Position numbers and translations under genes: made by a program. DNA of 33,550 nucleotides from Chitinophagaceae bacterium. Lineage in GTDB: Bacteria > Bacteroidota > Bacteroidia > Chitinophagales > Chitinophagaceae. The stretch spans positions 4,011-37,560 of the forward strand of contig JAGIAP010000009.1 in assembly GCA_017744805.1 (NCBI GenBank). Direction: 5' to 3'. The notes below the pieces were generated by a model. It had not been told where the DNA came from. It did not search any database and worked only from the letters and a program-made list of their open reading frames with translations. Below are positions 18,009 through 25,281 of the stretch, one piece after another (position 1 is the stretch's first letter; the number at the start of each line of letters is the position of its first letter).

Positions 18009-18986
18009 ATGCGTTACAGACTTCGTCAATTCATTGTCAATAACTTCCTCCGTTCGCGGAAACACAATGGCTTATCCTCTCCCACCAGCGCTTACAGGAT
18101 GGCGAAAGGCCTCTACCAGATGCGGACGGCCATCCTCCAGAACTCTAAGGATGCGGTACTGATCCTCATCGGGATACTCAGCGCCGGTTTCGGATTGAAA
18201 AGTTTCCTGCTGCCCGTCAAATTCATCGACGGCGGCGCCACCGGTATCTCCCTGCTCACCAGCGCCCTCACAGGCTGGCCACTGGCGCTGATGATCGTGC
18301 TGATCAACCTGCCCTTCATTTTGATCGGGTACCGGCTGATAGGGAAATTATTTACCGTGAAAGCGATCCTGGCCATCGCGGGCCTATCCATTTGCCTGGC
18401 TGTGGTGGACTACCCCATCGTTACCTCGGACAAGCTGCTGGTGGCGGTTTTCGGAGGCTTCTTCCTCGGCGCGGGGATCGGGTTTGCCGTAAGGGGCGGC
18501 GGTGTACTGGACGGAACGGAGATCCTGGCCATCTACCTCAGCCGGAAGATCGGCACTACCATCGGGGATGTGATCATGATGATCAATGTGCTCATCTTTG
18601 CTACGGCTGCTTATTTCCTCGGTATCGACAATGCATTGTATTCCATGCTCACCTACCTGGCCGCCAGCAAAACGGTGGATTTCCTGATCGAGGGCATTGA
18701 AGAGTATACAGGCGTCACCATCATTTCAGCGAAGAGCGAAGAGGTCAGCCGGGTGATAACGGAGAAGCTCGGACGAGGCATCACCGTGTACAAGGGTGCC
18801 GGCGGTTATGGCAAGCGGGGTTATGTGCAGGAAGACCAGCATATCGTTTTTACGGTGATCACAAGGTTGGAAATATCAAGACTGAAGCATGAGATCGAGC
18901 TCATAGACCCGAATGCTTTTGTAGTGATGCATAGTATCAAGGATACGAAGGGCGGGATGATCAAGAAGCGGCCTTTGAAGCATTGA
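18009..18986 (+). CDS. YitT family membrane protein (DUF161 + DUF2179)
   Basis: DAVLILIGILSAGFGLKSFLLPVKFIDGGATGISLL...RGGGVLDGTEILAIYLSRKIGTTIGDVIMMINVLIF...and a C-terminal DUF2179-like domain ITEKLGRGITVYKGAGGYGK. The ORF track start at 17784 lies inside prfC antisense; ATG 18009 is likely. Confidence 0.9.
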   Translation: MRYRLRQFIVNNFLRSRKHNGLSSPTSAYRMAKGLYQMRTAILQNSKDAVLILIGILSAGFGLKSFLLPVKFIDGGATGISLLTSALTGWPLALMIVLINLPFILIGYRLIGKLFTVKAILAIAGLSICLAVVDYPIVTSDKLLVAVFGGFFLGAGIGFAVRGGGVLDGTEILAIYLSRKIGTTIGDVIMMINVLIFATAAYFLGIDNALYSMLTYLAASKTVDFLIEGIEEYTGVTIISAKSEEVSRVITEKLGRGITVYKGAGGYGKRGYVQEDQHIVFTVITRLEISRLKHEIELIDPNAFVVMHSIKDTKGGMIKKRPLKH

Positions 18987-19037
18987 GTTGGAATCGCAGT
19001 CCCGGCCTTCCCAGTTTGGGTCTCCAGTACTTGTTTA

Positions 19038-19171
19038 GTACTTAAACAGCGCTTAAATGGCCTGTTTTAAACGGGGGCTAACGCTTGAGCATCGCTTAAA
19101 CATCGCTGTTTTGATGCTTTTTAAACAGGAAATGACGCTTAAACAACACTTGAACATCGCTGTTTTGAAGC
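19038..19171. repeat. Degenerate direct repeat array with internal hairpins (about 3 copies)
   Basis: CTTAAACAGCGCTTAAATGGCCTGTTTTAAACG / acgCTTGAGCATCGCTTAAACATCGCTGTTTTGATGC / acgCTTAAACAACACTTGAACATCGCTGTTTTGAAGC. The last two match at about 31 of 37 positions, at 54-bp spacing. Confidence 0.65.
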
Positions 19172-19174
19172 AGA

Positions 19175-19561
19175 TCAGCCTTTCTCCACCTTTTTGAAGC
19201 TTTCCCTTTTCGTGAATTTATAGATCGGCCGGCTGTCGATCATCACTTCGGAGATATCGTACACAATGGAATCATTCCTGTAATCCATCTCCAGCTCTTC
19301 GAACAAAGGCTTGGCATTCAGGTAATAGTAGTCGCCAGCTTTAATTATCTTGAAGGTATCCTCCATGGCTACGGAGGATATGATCATATAGAGGGTCTTG
19401 TCCTCGGGATTCTCTTCATCGAATGCGATCCTGGCTCCCTTGCCCGGGGCCAGTTCCATCTTTCGGGCAGCATCGAGGCTGAATCCCAGTTTTCCGTTCT
19501 TGTGTGCAGTAGCCTTCAGGGTTTTGGCGGCTTCGCGGGGGTCAAAAAATTTCAACTTCAT
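19175..19561 (-). CDS. Conserved hypothetical protein, 128 aa, unknown function
   Basis: Complete ORF MKLKFFDPREAAKTLKATAHKNGKLGFSLDAARKMELAPGKGARIAF... with soluble alpha/beta composition. Its antisense ORF (19398-19664) is not convincing. Confidence 0.75.
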   Translation of the reverse strand: MKLKFFDPREAAKTLKATAHKNGKLGFSLDAARKMELAPGKGARIAFDEENPEDKTLYMIISSVAMEDTFKIIKAGDYYYLNAKPLFEELEMDYRNDSIVYDISEVMIDSRPIYKFTKRESFKKVEKG

Positions 19562-19660
19562 AGTTCACCATTCGGTTCTATCCAATCTCCATCTTTTTCC
19601 TAAACAACCTCAATTTATATATTTTACGTCTCAATCTGGATATTTCCGGGCTATATCCCA

Positions 19661-20530
19661 TTAAAAAATATTCACTGTCCAGGTCCTCAAAAAAGCCGCT
19701 CCGGCTTCCAGCTTATTGATCCCTTCTTTTTCTTCCCATAACTGTAAGGAATCCACGCTATCGGCGATGCCGCACCAGGGTTCTATGCACAGGAAGTCGG
19801 CGCCCGGGGCTGCCCAGATCCCCAGGTAAGGGAAACCGGGAAAATCCATACTTAGTCCGTGCTCCGTTTTGCGGCTCAGTAAAGAGATCCGGGAAGAATG
19901 CAGGTTCTTGAATACGATGGCATCACTGGCAAACAATCCCTTGTTCAGGGGAAGCAATTTGGTATCGCTCAACAATGGGGTACTGGAAGTTTTGAGCAGG
20001 CCTGCTTCGGCAATGGGCCATCTACCGGCGGTCTCTGCCTGATCGAATTCGAGGTAGTAATCATCATAGACGGTGCCGGGCACTAACGGCAATGCAAATG
20101 CGGGATGGCCGCCAATGGAGAAATACATCGTTTCCTTTCCTGTATTCACCACTTCATAGGTAACGGCAATGCTGCTATCCACGATGGTGTACTTCACCCG
20201 GAGATCGAAAGGGAAGGGGAATACTTTGAGGGTTTCCCCGGATTGTTTCAGCAAGAAAACGATCCTGTCGAATTCCTGGGATTCCACCGCAAACTGGTGG
20301 TCGCGGGCAAATCCATGACGGCCGAGTTGGTAAGATCGATCCTGGTAGAAATAAGTGTTATCCTTTAGGGTGCCCACGATCGGAAAGAGGATGGGCGAAA
20401 ATTTGCCCCACACGGCGGGATCGCCTTTCCACATATATTCGATGCCGGACTCTTTCTGTAACAGGCTCTGCAATTCAGCGCCTTTGGGATGGATGCTTGC
20501 TTTCAGCAGGTGACTTTCGATCGTAAACAT
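19661..20530 (-). CDS. Aldose 1-epimerase family protein (LacX-like)
   Basis: KGAELQSLLQKESGIEYMWKGDPAVWGKFSPILFPIVG...GRHGFARDHQFAV...SIGGHPAFALPLVPG...CIEPWCGIAD. Confidence 0.9.
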   Translation of the reverse strand: MFTIESHLLKASIHPKGAELQSLLQKESGIEYMWKGDPAVWGKFSPILFPIVGTLKDNTYFYQDRSYQLGRHGFARDHQFAVESQEFDRIVFLLKQSGETLKVFPFPFDLRVKYTIVDSSIAVTYEVVNTGKETMYFSIGGHPAFALPLVPGTVYDDYYLEFDQAETAGRWPIAEAGLLKTSSTPLLSDTKLLPLNKGLFASDAIVFKNLHSSRISLLSRKTEHGLSMDFPGFPYLGIWAAPGADFLCIEPWCGIADSVDSLQLWEEKEGINKLEAGAAFLRTWTVNIF

Positions 20531-20618
20531 ACAGCAAGTTAATAAAAAGGCTTATCCTCCGGATTTGCCGATGAAATAATTCGCGGGGTTGCGCGACAAA
20601 TTCTCCGGAACTATCACT

Positions 20619-20626
20619 TAAATTTG
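20619..20626 (+). promoter_or_regulatory. Putative -7 box (TAAATTTG) 4 nt before the ATG of the ABC permease gene
   Basis: TAAATTTG-gaat-ATG; no convincing -33 TTG at 19-21 nt. Confidence 0.4.
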
Positions 20627-20630
20627 GAAT

Positions 20631-21887
20631 ATGCGTCGTATCATCGAAATTCTCGGCAGCAGCCTCAACCTGACCTGGCAGGAGTTCAAATCTCACAAGC
20701 TCCGCACCTTACTCTCCCTTTCCGGCGTCGGATTCGGCATCCTCTGTATCATTGGCGTACTCGCCACTGTGAACAGCCTGGAATACGCTGTGCAGCAGGA
20801 TATCAAATCGCTCGGCTCCAATTCCATCTATATCGACAAATGGGATTATTCCGGCGGTGGTAACGACTACCCCTGGTGGAAATACGTGAATCGCCCATCT
20901 CCCAAATACAGTGAACTGGAGCTCCTCAAACAGAAAGTGCCCGGCATCGGATATATCGCATACACCAATGGCATCAACGCACAGATCGAATACAATGGAA
21001 GCGTTCTGTCAGGCCTTCAATATTATGGGATCTCAGAGGATTTCGACAAACTGCAACCCATCGAAGTGGGGGAAGGACGTTATTTCCAGCAATCCGAATT
21101 CGACAAGGGGACCGGCACCATCATCCTGGGTTATATCGTAGCAGAGAACCTTTTCGGATCCGATGTAAAGAAAGGCATTGGCCAGGAACTGAAGCTCAAG
21201 GATGGCAAAAAGGCCGTAGTGGTAGGCATCCTGAAGAAAAAAGGAAAGAGCATCATCGGTGGATGGGACTATGACAACAACGTGCTCATCACCCGCAATT
21301 TCATGAAGCAAATGACCAATGAGGACAATGCAGGCCCATCCATCCTGGTGGCCGGCAAAGAGAATATCACATTGGAGCAACTGAAAGATGAGCTGGAAGG
21401 CGCCATGCGCTCCATCCGTAAACTTAAACCTACACAGGAAGATAATTTCACCCTCAATGATATCAATACCCTCAGCAGCCTTGCCACCAGCATCTTCGAT
21501 GGGGTGAACAAAGGCGGATGGGCTATCGCTACCCTCTCTTTGATCGTGGGCATGTTCGGTGTGGCCAATATCATGTTCGTGACAGTGCGTGAGCGCACTT
21601 CGCAGATCGGGCTGAAGAAAGCCATCGGCGCCAAAAAGATCACCATCATGACGGAGTTCCTGCTGGAGTCGTCCTTCCTTTGCATCATGGGAGGGCTGAT
21701 GGGCCTGCTGGTAGTGGTAGGGGTCACTTTCTTAGTATCTGCCCTCTTTCACTTCAATGTGTTCATTGCGCCGGGCATCATCCTGCTGGCCATTACCATT
21801 TGTATTGTGGTAGGCATCCTGGCAGGCATCATCCCTGCATCGATCGCCGCCAAGATGGATCCTGTTGTGGCTATCCGCTCGAAATAA
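20631..21887 (+). CDS. ABC transporter permease (MacB/FtsX family)
   Basis: N-terminal LNLTWQEFKSHKLRTLLSLSGVGFGILCIIGVLATVNSLE, MacB-like periplasmic domain, C-terminal FtsX motif VRERTSQIGLKKAIGAKKITIMTEFLLES. Confidence 0.93.
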   Translation: MRRIIEILGSSLNLTWQEFKSHKLRTLLSLSGVGFGILCIIGVLATVNSLEYAVQQDIKSLGSNSIYIDKWDYSGGGNDYPWWKYVNRPSPKYSELELLKQKVPGIGYIAYTNGINAQIEYNGSVLSGLQYYGISEDFDKLQPIEVGEGRYFQQSEFDKGTGTIILGYIVAENLFGSDVKKGIGQELKLKDGKKAVVVGILKKKGKSIIGGWDYDNNVLITRNFMKQMTNEDNAGPSILVAGKENITLEQLKDELEGAMRSIRKLKPTQEDNFTLNDINTLSSLATSIFDGVNKGGWAIATLSLIVGMFGVANIMFVTVRERTSQIGLKKAIGAKKITIMTEFLLESSFLCIMGGLMGLLVVVGVTFLVSALFHFNVFIAPGIILLAITICIVVGILAGIIPASIAAKMDPVVAIRSK

Positions 21888-21940
21888 TTTCGCAGCCGCC
21901 GGCTCTCCGGAGGCCAGCGGCGGATACACCGGAGAATACT

Positions 21941-21948
21941 TACCTTTG
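21941..21948 (+). promoter_or_regulatory. Putative -7 box (TACCTTTG) 8 nt before tsaD ATG
   Basis: TACCTTTG-ccgcgact-ATG. Confidence 0.45.
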
Positions 21949-21956
21949 CCGCGACT

Positions 21957-22961
21957 ATGAGCGTTACCATACTTGCAATCGAATCCTCCTGCGACGAAAC
22001 GTCCGCAGCAGTTTGTGCAGACGGAAAGATCCTCTCCAATTTCATTGCCAGCCAGTCCGTGCATGAACAGTACGGAGGCGTTGTGCCGGAGCTCGCTTCA
22101 CGCGCACATATGCAGAATATCGTGCCGGTGGTGGACAAGGCCCTGAAAGAAGCTAACCGCACCCTGTCCGACCTCGATGCCATCGCTTTTACCCAGGCGC
22201 CCGGACTGATCGGCAGCCTGCTGGTAGGCGCACAATTTGCCAAATCACTGGCCCTGGCGCTGGATAAACCATTGATCGCCGTTCACCATATGCAGGCCCA
22301 TGTGCTCGCTAACCTGATCGATCAACCCAAACCTTCTTTCCCCTTTCTCTGCCTCACCGTCAGCGGAGGGCATACCCAGATAGTATTGTGCGAAAGCCCC
22401 CAACAGATGCGCATCATCGGGGAGACCATCGATGACGCCGCAGGCGAAGCCTTCGACAAATCAGCCAAACTGCTCGGCCTTCCCTACCCCGGCGGCCCGC
22501 TGATAGACAAATATGCAAAGACCGGCAATCCCCAGCGATTCAAATTCCCCGAGCCACAGATACCCGGTCTCGATTTCAGTTTCAGCGGTCTCAAAACCGC
22601 CATTCTCTATTTCCTGCAGGAGAATACCAAACAGGATCCCCAATTCGTAGACAATAACCTCGCCGATATCTGCGCTTCCATCCAGCACCGCATCATCAGC
22701 ATCCTGATGAACAAACTGAAAAAGGCAAGCAAGGAAACCGGCATCACCGATATCTGCATCGCAGGCGGCGTATCTGCCAACAGTGGCCTCAGAGAAGCCC
22801 TGAAACAAACAGGAGAGCAATTGAAATGGAATACCTTCATCCCTGCTTTCCAGTATTGTACAGACAACGCAGGCATGATCGCCATAACGGCGTATTACAA
22901 ATTCCTGGCAGGAGAACACACTGCCCTTACTGTAAGCCCCTCAGCCAAAGCCGAATGGTAA
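21957..22961 (+). CDS. tsaD: tRNA N6-adenosine threonylcarbamoyltransferase
   Basis: ILAIESSCDETSAAVCADGKILSNFIASQSVHEQYGGVVPELASRAHMQNIVPVV...HHMQAHVLA...VSGGHTQIVL...DDAAGEAFDKSAKLLGLPYPGGP: Kae1/TsaD signatures. Confidence 0.97.
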   Translation: MSVTILAIESSCDETSAAVCADGKILSNFIASQSVHEQYGGVVPELASRAHMQNIVPVVDKALKEANRTLSDLDAIAFTQAPGLIGSLLVGAQFAKSLALALDKPLIAVHHMQAHVLANLIDQPKPSFPFLCLTVSGGHTQIVLCESPQQMRIIGETIDDAAGEAFDKSAKLLGLPYPGGPLIDKYAKTGNPQRFKFPEPQIPGLDFSFSGLKTAILYFLQENTKQDPQFVDNNLADICASIQHRIISILMNKLKKASKETGITDICIAGGVSANSGLREALKQTGEQLKWNTFIPAFQYCTDNAGMIAITAYYKFLAGEHTALTVSPSAKAEW

Positions 22962-23001
22962 CCCTGACCAGTAACCGAATTGTATAACTCAAATCCTGAT
23001 C

Positions 23002-23715
23002 ATGGCCAACGGGTATTTTCAATTCAAACAGTTCACCGTTCACCAGGACCAGTGCGCCATGAAGGTATGCACGGATGCCTGCATCTTTGGAGCCTGGTTC
23101 GCTGCCAAAACTGCCGATTATACCACTGTGCTGGATATCGGCGCAGGCACTGGCCTGCTCTCCCTCATGCTTGCCCAAAAATCGAACTCCGAGATCCATG
23201 GCATTGAACTGGACCTCGGCGCTTACAAGCAACTCAAAGAAAATATCTCCCAAAGCATCTGGAAAGAACGCATCAAAGTTTTTCCGGGAGATGCCCGCAC
23301 CTACTCCTTCCCTATCAAATACGATTTCATCATCACCAACCCTCCCTTCTTCGAGAACGATCTTCCCTCAGCATCGGAAGAAGAACAGATCGCCAAACAT
23401 AGCAAACAACTCAACCTCGAAGAGTTGATCGGCGTGATCAGCCGCAACCTGGAGCCACATGGCGCTTTCGGCATCTTACTTCCTTTTCACAGGTGGGAAT
23501 ATTTCAATACACTCGCTACTGCCAATGGATTTTCATTGGTGGAGAATCTACTGGTGAAGCAAACGCCAAAGCATGATCATTTCCGGAGTATCTTACATTA
23601 TAGCAGAACAAATGATCATTTCAATCCGAGCTTTGAGCTGACTATTCATGGGGAGGATGGAAAGTATACGGAGGAATTTGTTGAGTTGCTGAAGGATTAT
23701 TATTTGTACTTGTGA
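23002..23715 (+). CDS. trmN6: tRNA1(Val) (adenine(37)-N6)-methyltransferase
   Basis: FQFKQFTVHQDQCAMKVCTDACIFGAWF...VLDIGAGTGLLSLMLAQK...YDFIITNPPFFENDLPS (NPPF motif). Confidence 0.9.
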   Translation: MANGYFQFKQFTVHQDQCAMKVCTDACIFGAWFAAKTADYTTVLDIGAGTGLLSLMLAQKSNSEIHGIELDLGAYKQLKENISQSIWKERIKVFPGDARTYSFPIKYDFIITNPPFFENDLPSASEEEQIAKHSKQLNLEELIGVISRNLEPHGAFGILLPFHRWEYFNTLATANGFSLVENLLVKQTPKHDHFRSILHYSRTNDHFNPSFELTIHGEDGKYTEEFVELLKDYYLYL

Positions 23716-23730
23716 TATTTTTTGCTTTCC

Positions 23731-23888
23731 GCGCGCGCAAAGGGGGATATAAAATGAGGTTGGAAAACAAACCACCGCATTTGTAGTGCTATGAGGGTTT
23801 TGTGGGGAAAGATTGAGCTGTAGTATCCGGGCTGAACTTCTTCGCTTATGTTTTCAAGACCTCATTTTATATCCCCGCATTGCGCTGG
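23731..23888. repeat. MITE-like/palindromic element with a perfect 18-bp terminal inverted repeat core
   Basis: GGGGATATAAAATGAGGT (23743-23760) and its exact reverse complement ACCTCATTTTATATCCCC (23859-23876). Imperfect extension on both sides (aaaac/gttttc inside; gcgcgcaaa/attgcgc outside). Confidence 0.7.
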
Positions 23889-23946
23889 CATGCAGAGGCT
23901 GCGATCAGAATGTTACTACCGCATATATCTATTCGATTTTTATTGG

Positions 23947-25152
23947 CTATTTCCCTGCCGCGTAGTCAGCCAGATAATCATACCGCTTTGTGATTTCTCC
24001 AGCCTTCACCATGGTAGCGCGCTCTATCACGGCTGAATGATTGTTCTTCACCAGGTCTTCCAGCACATACTTGATGAGCTGTTCGCCAAAATAACGGCTG
24101 GCATCACGTGGTAATTCATTGGGAAGATTTCCTACGGCCATCACGTCTACGCTGCTGGTAGCGTAGGGTGCTGTTTTTTCAAAAGAGTGCTTGTCTACTC
24201 CGTAGATGGGATCTTCGATGGTCTGATCTCCCAGGTTGATTGGAACGGAACCGAAGGCATCATCGGTGATATCCGCTATGGTATTCATTCTCCAGGCAGG
24301 GTCCTGAATTCTTTCTTTCCCGAATAATCGCGGCATGGCCGTATCCCAGTAGATGCCATTCATGAGGATATCCGACTGCATTGCGTAAGGCAGGAATATA
24401 CAATCGTATTGATCGGGGCGCTCGTGAAAATGCACCCTGCTATAGGCGCCACCGGATTTGGGCTTGTAGAGATCAGGTCCTTTGAGCTGGGTGTATACCG
24501 GGTAAGCGTATTGTTTTTGGAGATAATCTTCAGGTTCCACTTCCACGATGCCCATCAGGTTCATGATCTCCAGGATGCCATGCGCCACACGGCCGCTGCC
24601 CGTTACCACGATCTTCACGGGCGGTATGCGCAACCCGAAATAGGTATGGATGAGCTCGCGAAAGCTTCTTTGTTGATGCACACGCACCAGGTCGAAGGCG
24701 CCGGTACGCTTACCGTAGCTCATCATGCCATTATGTGCGCCCACCACGCCTGCAAAGAAACCGAAGCCGAGGATCCGCTGGCCGTCCTCATGTTCCAGGC
24801 ATTCATAATCGATGAGGGTGATCTGGTTATCGATCACGCTGCGGAAAAGCTTTTGGTTATAGGCCTGCTTCTTCCGGGTATGCGAAAAGAAAAGATAGGT
24901 CTTACCGGGGATCAACTGGCTTACCGGCACCTCCTTGATGCCCAGCAGGATATCGCAATCGCTCATATCTTCCTTCACCTCCACGCCGGCCATGCTATAT
25001 TCCTTATCGCTGAAACAGCGGCTGGGTGAGGATTGGGCAAAAATGGCCACTTCCCCTGAGTTCTTCAGTATCCATTTGCATTGAGCTGGTGTCAAAGCCA
25101 CCCTGTTGTCTGCAGGGGTCTTTCCTTCCCTGATAAGCCCGAGTTTGATCAT
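23947..25152 (-). CDS. NAD(P)-dependent oxidoreductase of the alanine dehydrogenase/PNT-saccharopine dehydrogenase type
   Basis: MIKLGLIREGKTPADNRVALTPAQCKWIL...SDCDILLGIKEVPVSQLIPGKTYLFFSHTRKKQAYNQ...VVTGSGRVAHGILEIMNLMGI...: AlaDH/PNT N-terminal and Rossmann domains. ATG at 25152 preferred. Confidence 0.85.
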   Translation of the reverse strand: MIKLGLIREGKTPADNRVALTPAQCKWILKNSGEVAIFAQSSPSRCFSDKEYSMAGVEVKEDMSDCDILLGIKEVPVSQLIPGKTYLFFSHTRKKQAYNQKLFRSVIDNQITLIDYECLEHEDGQRILGFGFFAGVVGAHNGMMSYGKRTGAFDLVRVHQQRSFRELIHTYFGLRIPPVKIVVTGSGRVAHGILEIMNLMGIVEVEPEDYLQKQYAYPVYTQLKGPDLYKPKSGGAYSRVHFHERPDQYDCIFLPYAMQSDILMNGIYWDTAMPRLFGKERIQDPAWRMNTIADITDDAFGSVPINLGDQTIEDPIYGVDKHSFEKTAPYATSSVDVMAVGNLPNELPRDASRYFGEQLIKYVLEDLVKNNHSAVIERATMVKAGEITKRYDYLADYAAGK

Positions 25153-25186
25153 TTTCGTAAATTTGCGGTATAAATGTACTAATTCG

Positions 25187-25267
25187 ATGAGCAATCCCAC
25201 AGTGCTGAGCAGATTCTGGCAGGTGATCAGGAAGATCTTCTTTCCTAAAAAGTCCTGCTGTAAGTAG
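25187..25267 (+). CDS. Candidate 26-aa cationic amphipathic microprotein
   Basis: ATG..TAG ORF: MSNPTVLSRFWQVIRKIFFPKKSCCK, preceded by TAAATTTG (25158-25165, a possible -7 box). Not in the supplied ORF track; below its apparent length cutoff. Confidence 0.3.
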   Translation: MSNPTVLSRFWQVIRKIFFPKKSCCK

Positions 25268-25281
25268 CATACCGGACGGGA

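Noticed and set aside
23715-23946. CRISPR or phage remnant in the longer intergenic gap
   Set aside because: Only one inverted-repeat pair is present, with no direct-repeat/spacer periodicity, cas genes or phage genes anywhere in the window.
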